DNA of 64,000 nucleotides from Ramlibacter aurantiacus (GTDB taxonomy: Bacteria; Pseudomonadota; Gammaproteobacteria; Burkholderiales; Burkholderiaceae_C), in NCBI RefSeq assembly GCF_016722895.1, contig NZ_JAEQNA010000013.1:1-64000 (forward strand), in the 5' to 3' direction. A program made the translations under genes and the position numbers. Shown piece after piece: positions 34,641 to 45,523 of this stretch. The notes below the pieces were generated by a model. The model was not told where the DNA came from. It made no database searches and saw only the letters and a program-made list of their open reading frames with translations. Each line of letters opens with the position of its first letter. Position 1 is the stretch's first letter.

Positions 34641-35331
34641 GGTCTCAGGTGAGGGCAAGGACCGGCTGGCCCAGGACTTCGTGCAGTTTTCAGTTGAATC
34701 GGGGGTGCTGCGCTTCGGGCAGTTCCGGACCAAGGCAGGCCGCGATTCGCCGTATTTCTTCAATGCGGGGCTGTTCGACGACGGACTCAAGCTGGGCCGG
34801 CTGGCGCAATTCTATGCACGCCGCATCCTCGACTCCGGCATCGAGTTCGACATGCTGTTCGGCCCGGCCTATAAAGGCATCCCCCTGGCCGCGGCCATCG
34901 CCATCGAACTGGCGAGGCTGGGCCGCAACGTGCCCTATGCCTACAACCGCAAGGAAGCCAAGGACCACGGCGAGGGCGGCGTGCTGGTGGGCGCGCCGGT
35001 GCGCGGCCGGGTGCTGATCGTCGACGACGTCATGTCCGCGGGCACCGCCGCGCGCGAATCCATCGCGCTGATCGAAGCCGCCGGCGCCAGGCCGCATGCG
35101 ATGGCGATTGCGCTGGACCGCCAGGAGAAAGCCACCGAAAACGGCCAGGACGTGGACCACAGCGCCGTGCAATATGTGCGCGACCGGCTCGGCCTGCAGG
35201 TGTGCGCCATTGCCAGGCTGACCGACCTGCTGGAATATCTGCGACGCCACGCCGGCGATTCGCTCGGCGCGCACCATGCCGCCGTGCTCGCCTACCGACA
35301 GCGCTTCGGCGTGGACGACCAGGACACCTAG
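34639..35331 (+). CDS. pyrE: orotate phosphoribosyltransferase
   Basis: A 230-residue type I phosphoribosyltransferase joining orotate and PRPP to OMP in pyrimidine synthesis. It has FNAGLFDDG, the flexible catalytic loop NRKEAKDHGEGG and the PRPP-binding motif VLIVDDVMSAGTA. AAGGA seven bases upstream supports ATG 34639, which overlaps the xth start codon on the other strand. Its TAG stop overlaps the GTG start of the next gene by one base. Confidence 0.95.
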   Translation: MVSGEGKDRLAQDFVQFSVESGVLRFGQFRTKAGRDSPYFFNAGLFDDGLKLGRLAQFYARRILDSGIEFDMLFGPAYKGIPLAAAIAIELARLGRNVPYAYNRKEAKDHGEGGVLVGAPVRGRVLIVDDVMSAGTAARESIALIEAAGARPHAMAIALDRQEKATENGQDVDHSAVQYVRDRLGLQVCAIARLTDLLEYLRRHAGDSLGAHHAAVLAYRQRFGVDDQDT

Positions 35332-35966
35332 TGCGATTCACCCCCCACGCCATCGCGGCCACCGTGGGCCTGCTGCTCTCGACAGCCGCATCGGCCCAGG
35401 CCATCTACACCTGCGTCGACGGCGCGGGCCGCCGCATCACCTCGGACCGCCCGATCCTCGAATGCATCGACCGCGAGCAGCGCGTGCTCAATCCCAGCGG
35501 CACGCTGCGCGCCCGCATCCCGCCGTCTTACACGGCGGCGGAGCGGGCCGCGCTGGAAAAGGCGGCCCGCGAGGAGGCCGAAGAGCGCGGCCGCATCGTC
35601 GAACAACGCCAGCGCCAGCGGGCACTGCTCACGCGGTATCCCAATCAGGAGGTGCTGGACCGGGAACGCGCCGCCGCGCTGGCCATCGTCGACGACGTGA
35701 TCGCCACCGCGACGCAGCGCTCCGCCAGCCTGGTGGCCGAGCGCCGCAAGCTCGAAAGCGATGCCGCGACCCACGCCCGCGATCCCGAGCGCATGCCGGG
35801 CACGCTCAAGCAGGCGATCGAGGTGAACGACCGGCAGCTGGCATCGCAGGAGCGCTATATCGCCGAGCAGCGCGAGGAGCGCCAGCGCGTGCAGGAACGC
35901 TTCGACGACATGCAGCGGCAGCTGAACCTGCTGTGGGCCCAGCAGAACGCCGGCCGCAACGACTGA
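35331..35966 (+). CDS. DUF4124-type periplasmic coiled-coil protein
   Basis: A 211-residue protein with a signal peptide (about 1-23, ending ASAQA) and an N-terminal DUF4124-like segment AIYTCVDGAGRRITSDRP with a Cys pair (CVD...CID). Residues 70-205 are charged, Glu/Arg/Gln-rich and predicted to form long coiled coil. Function is unknown. The GTG start at 35331 overlaps the pyrE stop (TAGTG), so translation is probably coupled. Confidence 0.75.
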   Translation: MRFTPHAIAATVGLLLSTAASAQAIYTCVDGAGRRITSDRPILECIDREQRVLNPSGTLRARIPPSYTAAERAALEKAAREEAEERGRIVEQRQRQRALLTRYPNQEVLDRERAAALAIVDDVIATATQRSASLVAERRKLESDAATHARDPERMPGTLKQAIEVNDRQLASQERYIAEQREERQRVQERFDDMQRQLNLLWAQQNAGRND

Positions 35967-35997
35967 CCCGCGCGGCCGCCGTGGCCGCAGCCCCCCG

Positions 35998-37442
<1,445 letters not shown>

Positions 37443-37446
<4 letters not shown>

Positions 37447-38912
37447 TCGCTGAACCCTTCCGGGACTCGGGAGTGGAAATCGGTGGCCTGCTGGTACGCG
37501 TGCGCGGCCTGCAGCAGGCGGCCTTCGCCGAAATAGTTGCCGATCAACTGCAGGCCCACGGGCATGCCGCCTTCGCCGAAGCCACAGGGAATGCTCATGC
37601 CGGGCAGCCCCGCCAGCGAGGCCGGCAGCGTGAAGATGTCGGCCAGGTAGTTGGCGACCGGGTCATCGGCCTTGTCGCCCAGTTTCCAGGCGACGCTGGG
37701 CGCCACCGGGCCGGCGATCAGGTCGCAGGACTCGAAGGCCCGGCGGAAGTCGTCGGCGATCATGCGGCGGATCTTCTGTGCCTGCAGGTAGTAGGCGTCG
37801 TAGTAGCCGTGCGAGAGCACGTAGGTGCCCACCATGATGCGGCGCTTGACCTCGTCACCGAAGCCCTGGGCACGGGTCTTCTTGTACATGTCCAGCAGGT
37901 CGGTGAACTCGCGCGCCCGGTGCCCGAACTTCACGCCGTCGAAGCGCGAGAGGTTGGAAGAAGCTTCAGCGGGGGCAATGATGTAGTAGACGGGGATGGA
38001 AAGCTCGGTCAAGGGCAGCGACACCTCGACCAGCTCGGCGCCCAGGCGCCGGTACTCGGCCAGCGCCGCATCGATGGCGGCGCGCACGTCCGGCGCGAGG
38101 CCTTCGCCGAAGAACTCGCGCGGCAGCCCGATGCGCAGGCCCGCGAGCGAGCCGCCCAGGGCGCGGGTGAAGTCTTCGGCCGATGCGTCGAGCGAGGTCG
38201 AATCCCGGTCCGGATCGGGGCCGCACATCGCCGACAGCAGCAGGGCGCAGTCCTCGGCGGTGCGGGCCATCGGCCCGGCCTGGTCGAGGCTGGAGGCGTA
38301 CGCGATCATCCCGTAGCGGGAGGCCCGGCCGTAGGTCGGCTTGATGCCGGTGATGCCGCAGAACGCCGCCGGTTGCCGGATCGAGCCACCGGTGTCGGTG
38401 CCGGTGGCCGCCGGCGCCAGCCCCGCCGCCACCGCCGCGCCGCTGCCGCCCGAGGATCCGCCAGGAATGCGCGTGGTGTCCCAGGGGTTCTTCACCGGGC
38501 CGAAGGCCGAGTTCTCGTTCGACGAGCCCATGGCGAACTCGTCGCAACTGAGCTTGCCCAGCGTCACGGCCCCGGCCTGCGCCAGCCGCGCCACCACGGT
38601 GGCATCGAAGGGCGATCGGTAGCCGGCCAGCATGCGCGACCCGGCCGTGGTGGGGAAGCCGCGGGTGACGAAGATGTCCTTGTGCGCGACGGGCACGCCC
38701 AGCAGCGCAGCGGGATCGCCCGCCGCCAGTCGCTGATCGGCCTCGCGGGCCTGCGCCAGCGTCACCTCGGCATCGGTGGCCAGGAAGGCGCCCAGGTCGG
38801 CATGCCGCTGGATGCGCCCCATGAAGTGCTGCGCCACCTCGACCGCGGAGACCTCGCGGGCCCGCAGCCGTGCGGCCAGCGCGGCCACGGTCATCTGGTG
38901 CAGTTCGGTCAT
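37443..38912 (-). CDS. gatA: Asp-tRNA(Asn)/Glu-tRNA(Gln) amidotransferase subunit A
   Basis: A 489-residue amidase-signature enzyme that releases ammonia from glutamine for the GatCAB complex. The catalytic Lys lies in VAHKDIF, and the Gly/Ser-rich amidase signature GGSSGGSGAAVAAG plus DTGGSIRQPA supply the cis-Ser and nucleophilic Ser. All three triad residues are visible. Coupled by ATGA overlaps to gatC and gatB. Confidence 0.96.
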
Positions 38913-39208
38913 TCGATCACCTTGGGCACCAGGAACAGGCCGTGCTCGACGGCCGGGGCGCTGCGCTGGTTGGCTTCGCGCGCGTCAGGCTCGCTGGCCA
39001 CGTCCTCGCGCAACCGCAGCGCGACGTCTTCGAAAGCGTCCACGGGATGGGCCAGTGGTTCGATGCCGGTGGTATCGACGGCGCGCATCCGCTCGACCAG
39101 GCCGAAAAAATCATTGATCTTCGCGCGCATGCGCTCGGCCTCGCCGGGCTGCAGTTCCAGCCTCGCCAGGTGGGCGATGCGGCCGATGTCGTCGGGGGTC
39201 AGGGCCAT
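38909..39208 (-). CDS. gatC: Asp-tRNA(Asn)/Glu-tRNA(Gln) amidotransferase subunit C
   Basis: A 99-residue GatC, the small subunit that wraps around and stabilises GatA. The start DIGRIAHLARLEL and central INDFFGLVERM followed by EPLAHP are typical. First gene of gatCAB. The operon is divergent from mreB over a 195-bp region in which a central -10-like box (TATTAT, reading ATAATA on this strand) could serve either direction. Confidence 0.93.
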   Translation of the reverse strand: MALTPDDIGRIAHLARLELQPGEAERMRAKINDFFGLVERMRAVDTTGIEPLAHPVDAFEDVALRLREDVASEPDAREANQRSAPAVEHGLFLVPKVIE

Positions 39209-39286
39209 GGGCAGACAAGCCAGGAAAATGCCCGCGCCAGGGGCCGCCAGGGGCCGTGCGCGGGCGGTTGTTCAAAGGGGATCAGG

Positions 39287-39292
39287 TATTAT
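39287..39292 (+). promoter_or_regulatory. candidate -10 box of mreB and leader hairpin
   Basis: TATTAT is followed by CCCGCCTTCGCGG, loosely like the element after the atp and left-edge -10 boxes. The -35 region is poor. Transcripts would have a leader of about 105 nt holding a GC-rich hairpin, CGGCCGC (39361-39367) with GCGGCCG (39372-39378). The hexamer is nearly symmetric and might also serve gatC. Confidence 0.35.
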
Positions 39293-39403
39293 CCCGCCTT
39301 CGCGGTTGACCCGGCCTCGACCGGGCCTTGGCCAGCGGCTCCCGCAAGACCCCAGCACAACGGCCGCAGCAGCGGCCGCTTTCGCGAATCACGAGGACTT
39401 CTG

Positions 39404-40447
39404 ATGTTCGGAGCATTCCGACGCTACTTCTCCACGGACCTGGCGATCGACCTGGGTACGGCCAATACCCTCATCTACGTCCGGTCCAAGGGCATCGTGC
39501 TCGACGAGCCCTCCGTGGTGGCGATCCGGCACGAGGGCGGACCCCAGGGCAAGAAGACCATCCAGGCCGTCGGCCACGAAGCCAAGGCCATGCTGGGCAA
39601 GGTGCCCGGGAACATCGAGGCCATCCGCCCGATGAAGGACGGCGTGATCGCCGACTTCACCGTGACCGAGCAGATGCTCAAGCAGTTCATCAAGATGGTC
39701 CATCCGCGCTCGGTGCTCAAGCCGAGCCCGCGCATCATCATCTGCGTGCCCTGCGGCTCCACCCAGGTCGAGCGACGCGCCATTCGCGAATCGGCGCTGG
39801 GCGCCGGCGCCTCCGAGGTCTACCTGATCGAAGAACCCATGGCCGCGGCCATCGGCGCCGGCCTGCCCGTGTCGGAAGCCTCGGGCTCCATGGTGGTCGA
39901 CATCGGCGGCGGCACCACCGAGGTGGGCGTGATCTCCCTCGGCGGCATGGTCTACAAGGGCAGCGTGCGCGTCGGCGGCGACAAGTTCGACGAAGCCATC
40001 ATCAGCTACATCCGGCGCAACTACGGCATGCTGATCGGCGAGCCCACCGCCGAGATGATCAAGAAGAGCATCGGCTCGGCCTTTCCTGGCAGCGAGGTCA
40101 AGGAGATCGAGGTCAAGGGGCGCAACCTCTCCGAAGGCGTACCCCGTTCGTTCACCATCTCGTCCAACGAGATCCTCGAGGCGCTCACCGATCCCCTGAA
40201 CAACATCGTCTCCGCCGTCAAGAACGCCCTGGAGAGCACCCCGCCCGAATTGGGCGCCGACATCGCCGAGCGCGGCATGATGCTCACCGGCGGCGGCGCC
40301 CTGCTGCGTGACCTCGACCGGCTGCTGGCCGAGGAGACCGGGCTGCCGGTGCTGGTGGCCGAAGATCCGCTGACCTGCGTCGTGCGCGGCTGCGGCACCG
40401 CGCTGGAGCGCATGGAGCGCCTCGGCTCGATCTTCACCAGCGAATAA
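39404..40447 (+). CDS. mreB: rod shape-determining actin homologue MreB
   Basis: A 347-residue bacterial actin that guides lateral wall synthesis. Nucleotide-binding motifs are IDLGTANTLIYV (about 15-26), VVDIGGGTTEVGV and GGGALLRDLDRLL. The N-terminal FGAFRRYF is the membrane-binding amphipathic stretch. First gene of mreBCD-mrdA. ATG 39404 follows ACGAGGA at a good distance. Confidence 0.97.
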   Translation: MFGAFRRYFSTDLAIDLGTANTLIYVRSKGIVLDEPSVVAIRHEGGPQGKKTIQAVGHEAKAMLGKVPGNIEAIRPMKDGVIADFTVTEQMLKQFIKMVHPRSVLKPSPRIIICVPCGSTQVERRAIRESALGAGASEVYLIEEPMAAAIGAGLPVSEASGSMVVDIGGGTTEVGVISLGGMVYKGSVRVGGDKFDEAIISYIRRNYGMLIGEPTAEMIKKSIGSAFPGSEVKEIEVKGRNLSEGVPRSFTISSNEILEALTDPLNNIVSAVKNALESTPPELGADIAERGMMLTGGGALLRDLDRLLAEETGLPVLVAEDPLTCVVRGCGTALERMERLGSIFTSE

Positions 40448-40472
40448 AGCCCGCCGCCCCGCAAGCACGGCG

Positions 40473-41390
40473 ATGCCACTGGGTACGCTGGACCGGACAC
40501 CCCCGCCGTTCTTCAAGCAGGGTCCATCAGCCCTGTCCAAACTGATGGTGTGCAGCGCCCTGGCGCTGTTCCTGATGGTCGCCGACACCCGCTTCCAGAT
40601 CGCGCAGCCGTTGCGTTCGGTGGTCGCCACGGCCCTGTACCCGGTGCAATGGCTGGCGATGCGCCCGGTTCTGGCCGTGCAGGCCGCAGGCGGCTACTTG
40701 CAATCCCTTGCAAGCGCCCACGCCGACCGCGACGAGGCGCTGGCGCGGCTGGCCGCGCAATCGGTGCGGGCCAGCCAGGTCGAGCAACTGACGCTCGAGA
40801 ACGAGCGCCTGCGCAAGCTGCTGGAGTTGCGCGACCGGCTGGCCAGCCCCGGCACGGCGGCCCAGGTGCTCTACGACGCGGCCGACCCCTACACCCGCAA
40901 GGTGGTGATCGACAAGGGCAGCAGCCAAGGCGTGGTGCCAGGCTCGCCGGTGATCGACGAGTTCGGCGTCCTGGGCCAGGTGACGCGGGTGCATCCCATG
41001 CTCAGCGAAGTGACCCTGATCACCGACCGTGACCAGGCGACGCCGGTGCTCAACGCGCGCACGGGGGTGCGCAGCGTCGTCTACGGGGATCCCTCCGCCG
41101 GCCCCTTCGGCACGCTGGACCTGCGCTTCATGCCGTCCAACGCCGACGTGCAGTCCGGCGACCTGCTCACGACCAGCGGGGTCGACGGCGTGTACCCGCC
41201 GGGCCTGCCGGTGGCGCGGATCGACCGCATCGATCGCCGCGCCGACTCGGCGTTCGCCCGCATCCATGCCGTCCCGCAGGCGCTGGCCGCGGGGACGCGC
41301 CACGTGATGGTGCTGCAGCCGGTGGGCGAGGCCGTGCCGGCGCGACCGGACAAGGTCGCGCCCCCGGTGGCGCGCAAGGGGGCCCGATGA
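40473..41390 (+). CDS. mreC: rod shape-determining protein MreC
   Basis: A 305-residue bitopic protein that links MreB to the cell-wall synthases. It has one membrane segment (about 25-45), a periplasmic coiled coil (about 75-115, e.g. VEQLTLENERLRKLLEL) and two beta-barrel domains (IDKGSSQGVVPGSPVID). The Pro/Arg-rich tail is unremarkable. Its stop overlaps the mreD start (ATGA). Confidence 0.94.
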   Translation: MPLGTLDRTPPPFFKQGPSALSKLMVCSALALFLMVADTRFQIAQPLRSVVATALYPVQWLAMRPVLAVQAAGGYLQSLASAHADRDEALARLAAQSVRASQVEQLTLENERLRKLLELRDRLASPGTAAQVLYDAADPYTRKVVIDKGSSQGVVPGSPVIDEFGVLGQVTRVHPMLSEVTLITDRDQATPVLNARTGVRSVVYGDPSAGPFGTLDLRFMPSNADVQSGDLLTTSGVDGVYPPGLPVARIDRIDRRADSAFARIHAVPQALAAGTRHVMVLQPVGEAVPARPDKVAPPVARKGAR

Positions 41391-41905
41391 TCATGCGCCC
41401 GGGCCAGCAGCTGCTGCTGCCGGCCAACCCGCTCTTCATCTGGGGCAGCCTGCTGCTGGCGTTGCTGGTGAACATGCTGCCCTTGGGGCGGCAACCCTGG
41501 CTTCCCGACCTGCTCGCGCTGGTCCTGGTGTTCTGGAGCATCCACCAGCCCCTGCGCGTGGGCATCGTCACCGCCTTCGCCTTCGGGCTGGTGATGGACG
41601 TGCACGAGACCGCGTTGCTTGGCCAGCATGCGCTGGCCTACAGCATCCTGAGCTACTTCGCCATCACCATCCATCGACGGCTGCTCTGGTTCTCGGTGCC
41701 TTCCCAGGCGCTCCAGGTGCTGCCCCTGTTCGCGGCCGGGCATGCGGTGGAACTCGCGATCCGGCTGATCGGCGGCGGGGTGTTCCCCGGCGCCACGATC
41801 GCGCTGGCGCCCGTGATCGAATCCCTGCTTTGGCCGGTGGTGAGCATCCTGCTGCTGGCTCCGCAGCGGCGTGCGCCCGACCCCGACGAAAATCGGCCGC
41901 TGTGA
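41387..41905 (+). CDS. mreD: rod shape-determining protein MreD
   Basis: A 172-residue inner-membrane protein with about five hydrophobic segments. The Pro-rich PLGRQPWLPDLLALVLVFW and GLVMDVHETALLGQHAL are typical of MreD. It stabilises MreC in the elongasome. Overlaps the neighbours on both sides by four bases, so the whole cluster is translationally coupled. Confidence 0.92.
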   Translation: MIMRPGQQLLLPANPLFIWGSLLLALLVNMLPLGRQPWLPDLLALVLVFWSIHQPLRVGIVTAFAFGLVMDVHETALLGQHALAYSILSYFAITIHRRLLWFSVPSQALQVLPLFAAGHAVELAIRLIGGGVFPGATIALAPVIESLLWPVVSILLLAPQRRAPDPDENRPL

Positions 41906-43935
41906 CCGAACTGCGCAACGTCGAAGCGGAGATCTCGCGTTTTCGCGCGCGGGTGCTGGTGGCCAGCCTGGTGGTGCTGGCCTGTTTCGCGCTGCTGGTC
42001 GCGCGGCTGGTGTGGCTGCAGGTGGTGCGGCACGATGAGCTGAGCGAGCGAGCCGAGCGCAATCGCACGGCGGTCGTGCCGATCGTTCCGAACCGGGGGC
42101 TGATCCTCGATCGCAACGGCATCGTGCTGGCCACCAACTATTCCGCGTTCACGCTCGAGATCACGCCTTCGCGCCTGGCCGCGCCACTGGACGAGACCAT
42201 CGACGCCCTGTCCGAGATCGTCGAGATCCAGCCCCGCGACCGACGGCGCTTTCGCAAGCTGCTGGACGAGACCAAGGGCTTCGATTCGCTGCCGATCCGC
42301 ACCAAGCTGAGCGAAGACGAGGTGGCCCGCTTCACCGCACAACGCTTCCGCTTTCCCGGCGTGGACATCCAGGCCCGCCTGTTCCGCAACTATCCCTGGG
42401 GTGAGCTGGGCAGCCACGTGATCGGCTACATCGGCCGCATCAACCAGTCCGAGAAGAAGCTGATGGAAGACTGGGACGAGGAGGACCAGGGCAACTACCG
42501 GGGCACCCAGTACATCGGCAAGCTGGGCGTCGAGCAGAGCCTGGAACGCCAGCTGCACGGCACCACCGGGGTGGAGGAACTGGAGACCTCCGCCGGCGGG
42601 CGCGCCGTGCGCAAGCTGGCCAGCCAGCCCGCCACGCCCGGCAACACCGTGATGCTGTCCATCGACATCAAGCTGCAGAACCTGGTGGAGCAGATGTACG
42701 GCGGTCGCCGCGGCGCCCTGGTGGCCCTGGACCCCAGGACGGGCGAGGTGCTGGCCTTCGTCTCCAAGCCGACGTTCGATCCCAACCTGTTCGTCGACGG
42801 CATCGACACCGAGAACTGGCAGGCCCTGAACGAATCGCTCGAGAAGCCCCTGTTGAACCGGGCCTTGCGCGGCACCTACCCGCCCGGGTCCACCTACAAG
42901 CCGTTCATGGCGCTGGCGGCACTGGAGACCGGCAAGCGCACGGCCGGCCAGGTGATCCAGGACAACGGCTCCTGGTCCTTCGGGGGCCATGTGTTCCGCA
43001 GCCATGGCGATCACGGACTGGGCCCGGTGGACATGCACACCAGCATCGTGAAGTCCAGCAACGTCTACTACTACATGCTGGCCAACGAGATGGGCGTGGA
43101 CCTCATGCACGACTTCATGAAGCCGCTGGGCTTCGGACAGCTCACCGGCATCGACATCTTCGGCGAGGTGCGCGGCGTGCTGCCCAGCCAGGAGTGGAAG
43201 CGCAACTACTACCGGCGGCCCGAGCAGAAGAAGTGGTTCGCCGGCGAGACCATCTCGCTGGGCATCGGGCAGGGCTACAACAGCTTCACCATGCTGCAGC
43301 TGGCGCACGCCACCGCCACCCTGGTGAACGGGGGGGTCAGGCACAAGCCACGGCTGGTGATCGCCACCCAGGACCCGCTCACCCACCAGACCACGCCGGT
43401 CGCCCCGGAGCCGGGCGTCGATCTCGGCTACAAGCCGGCGCACGTCGACGTGATCCGCCGGGCCATGGTGGCGGTGACCCAGGGCGGGACCTCGACCCGC
43501 GTGTTCGCCGGCGCGCCCTACCTGTCCGGCGGCAAGACCGGCACGGCGCAGGCGGTGACCATCGGTCAGCGCCAGAAGTACGACGCGGCCAAGCTCGAGG
43601 AGCACCAGCGCGACCACTCGTTGTACATCGCCTTCGCACCGGCCGACGACCCCAAGATCGCCATCGCCGCCGTGGTCGAGAACGCCGGTTTCGGCGCCGC
43701 TGCGGCGGCACCCATCGCGCGCCGGGTGTTCGACTACTGGCTGGCGGGGCTCTATCCCAGTGAGGAGGACCTGGCCGCCGTGCGCAAGGGCCAGGCCGGC
43801 GCTCCGGTGGGCAAGCAGCGCCCTGCCGCCGAGGTGGCCTGGCCGCCTGGTGCGGCCGAAGCCGCCGCCGCTGCTGCCGCTTCCACGGCGTCACCCGCCG
43901 CTTCGGTGGTGCCGGTCTCGACCCGGCCGCGCTAA
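41902..43935 (+). CDS. mrdA: penicillin-binding protein 2, elongation transpeptidase
   Basis: A 677-residue class B penicillin-binding protein. It has one N-terminal membrane segment (about 18-40), a pedestal domain with NRGLILDRNG, and the transpeptidase domain with GSTYK (active Ser), SSN and KTGTA motifs. The last 75 residues are Ala/Pro-rich, low complexity and look dispensable. The start is GTG 41902, overlapping the mreD stop (GTGA). No rodA follows: the next gene is convergent and overlaps by four bases. Confidence 0.94.
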   Translation: MTELRNVEAEISRFRARVLVASLVVLACFALLVARLVWLQVVRHDELSERAERNRTAVVPIVPNRGLILDRNGIVLATNYSAFTLEITPSRLAAPLDETIDALSEIVEIQPRDRRRFRKLLDETKGFDSLPIRTKLSEDEVARFTAQRFRFPGVDIQARLFRNYPWGELGSHVIGYIGRINQSEKKLMEDWDEEDQGNYRGTQYIGKLGVEQSLERQLHGTTGVEELETSAGGRAVRKLASQPATPGNTVMLSIDIKLQNLVEQMYGGRRGALVALDPRTGEVLAFVSKPTFDPNLFVDGIDTENWQALNESLEKPLLNRALRGTYPPGSTYKPFMALAALETGKRTAGQVIQDNGSWSFGGHVFRSHGDHGLGPVDMHTSIVKSSNVYYYMLANEMGVDLMHDFMKPLGFGQLTGIDIFGEVRGVLPSQEWKRNYYRRPEQKKWFAGETISLGIGQGYNSFTMLQLAHATATLVNGGVRHKPRLVIATQDPLTHQTTPVAPEPGVDLGYKPAHVDVIRRAMVAVTQGGTSTRVFAGAPYLSGGKTGTAQAVTIGQRQKYDAAKLEEHQRDHSLYIAFAPADDPKIAIAAVVENAGFGAAAAAPIARRVFDYWLAGLYPSEEDLAAVRKGQAGAPVGKQRPAAEVAWPPGAAEAAAAAAASTASPAASVVPVSTRPR

Positions 43936-44960
43936 GTCGGCCCCGGGTGCGGGTCCGGCGCCGCACCCCGTGTGCGTTGGCGCAACGCGCCCATCAGCCA
44001 CCGGCCGACGCGGTCGGGCATCCAGCCGACGCGGCCATCCGGCGAGCGGCCCGGAAAGCCGACGTGACCGCCCTCGTCCGGTTGCCATAAGGTCACCCAT
44101 TCGCCGACCTCGGCCACCCCGGGCAGGCTGGCGGCCGGCACGAAGGGATCGTTGCGTGCGTTCAGCACCAGCGCGGGAACGCGCACGCGCGGCAGCCAGG
44201 GCTTGGCCGATGCGCGGGCGTAGTAGTCGTCCGTGTCACGGAACCCATGCAGCGGCGCCGTGAACACGTTGTCGAAGGCGTAGAGGTCGCGGGCGGCGAC
44301 GAGCGCCTCGCGGTCGAACAGGCCCGGGTGCTGAGCCAGCTTGCGCAACGCCTTGGGCTTCATCGTGCGCAGGAACATGCCGGTGTAGACGAGCCGGTTG
44401 AACCCGCGGCCGATCGCGCGCGCACCCGCGGCCAGGTCGAGCGGGGCGCACACCGCGGCCACCGCATCGACCGAACGACGCGCGTCGTGGCCCACTTCCC
44501 CCGCCCAGCGCAGCAGGGCGTTGCCACCCAAGGAGACGCCGACGGCAAGAACGGGACCGCCGTGACACGCCCGCAAGCGGCCCAGCACCCAGCCGATCTC
44601 CGCGTGGTCGCCCGAGTGATAGGCCCGCGGCGCCTCGTTGACCTCACCGCTGCACCCTCGGAAATGCGGCACCACCAAGGACCCCTGCTGCAGGCGCGCG
44701 AACTCGGCAAAGCCGTGCGCGTAGTGGCTGCGCGAGGAGCCCTCCAGGCCATGGAAGAGGACCAGGAGCGGCGTATGCCGGGCGTCGACACCCGGGGGCT
44801 CCCGCCAGTCGAGATCGATGAAGTCACCATCGGGCGTGCGCCAGCGTTCGCGGCGCCAGCGCACCGGCTGCAACGGCACTCGGGCGAACAGCGCCGGCCA
44901 GATGGTCTGGAGGTCCCCGCCAGGCAGCCACCACGGCGCACGGTAGTCGCCCGGCAGCAT
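43932..44960 (-). CDS. YheT-type alpha/beta hydrolase
   Basis: A 342-residue hydrolase of the YheT/EMB8 family. Landmarks: WLPGGDLQTIWPAL near the N-terminus, LVLFHGLEGSSRSHYA (oxyanion region), FRGCSGE, GVSLGGNALLRW (nucleophile Ser) and the C-terminal DEGGHVGFPG with the catalytic His. Substrates are uncertain, probably lipid or short-chain esters. ATG 44960 is chosen from the family start. Its 3-prime end overlaps mrdA tail to tail. Confidence 0.85.
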   Translation of the reverse strand: MLPGDYRAPWWLPGGDLQTIWPALFARVPLQPVRWRRERWRTPDGDFIDLDWREPPGVDARHTPLLVLFHGLEGSSRSHYAHGFAEFARLQQGSLVVPHFRGCSGEVNEAPRAYHSGDHAEIGWVLGRLRACHGGPVLAVGVSLGGNALLRWAGEVGHDARRSVDAVAAVCAPLDLAAGARAIGRGFNRLVYTGMFLRTMKPKALRKLAQHPGLFDREALVAARDLYAFDNVFTAPLHGFRDTDDYYARASAKPWLPRVRVPALVLNARNDPFVPAASLPGVAEVGEWVTLWQPDEGGHVGFPGRSPDGRVGWMPDRVGRWLMGALRQRTRGAAPDPHPGPT

Positions 44961-44985
44961 GGACTCGAGTGGTCCGGACCGCACC

Positions 44986-45435
44986 CTAGTGCAGCACCTG
45001 CGAAACGGGCGCGCGCACCTCCTGCAGCTCGGGCACACCCGGGCTGGCGTGGTGCGCCACCAGGCGCCAGCCCTGCGCGGTCTTCACGTACACGTTGGTG
45101 GCGATCACCCAGGCTTCGCGCGGCCCGCTGGGCGCGAGCACCTCCACCTGCTCGATCAGGTGGTGGACGCAGCAGCCCACGGATTCCACGGTGCGCCGCT
45201 GCTGCGGGCGGGCGCGGATGCTGCCGCTGGCGAACATTGCCTCGAAGGTGGCCCGGATCGCCATGGCCCCGACCACGCGCGGGCCGCCCGGGTGAACGCA
45301 GACGATGTCGTCTTCGTCGGCCCAGCAGGCCATCAGTTGTTCGATGTCGGAACGCCGCAGCGCGTCGTAGAAGGCCGCCTCCACCTCGTCGGCGTTGCCC
45401 TCGAGGTTGGCCGCCTGGAGTTTGTTCCTGGGCAT
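44986..45435 (-). CDS. SnoaL/NTF2-like protein
   Basis: A 149-residue cone-fold (NTF2-like) protein: an N-terminal helix VEAAFYDALRRSDIEQLMACWADED, then VCVHPGG and the C-terminal strands AWVIATNVYVKTAQGWRLVAHHAS. This family includes isomerases, hydratases and non-enzymatic proteins; no function can be assigned. It ends 25 bp before the YheT start and is probably co-transcribed with it. A -10-like box lies nine bases before ATG 45435. Confidence 0.8.
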   Translation of the reverse strand: MPRNKLQAANLEGNADEVEAAFYDALRRSDIEQLMACWADEDDIVCVHPGGPRVVGAMAIRATFEAMFASGSIRARPQQRRTVESVGCCVHHLIEQVEVLAPSGPREAWVIATNVYVKTAQGWRLVAHHASPGVPELQEVRAPVSQVLH

Positions 45436-45444
45436 GGCCGGCCC

Positions 45445-45450
45445 ATTGTG
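45445..45450 (-). promoter_or_regulatory. -10-like box in front of the SnoaL-like gene
   Basis: On the minus strand CACAAT ends nine bases before ATG 45435; the intervening GGGCCGGCC is GC-rich and is not a ribosome binding site. Confidence 0.3.
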
Positions 45451-45523
45451 CCGGCAAACCACGCCCCGCCTTGACGGCCTCTGTGCTACCTTTTTGAACC
45501 TTTGTTCGTGGAGCACATTCGAC

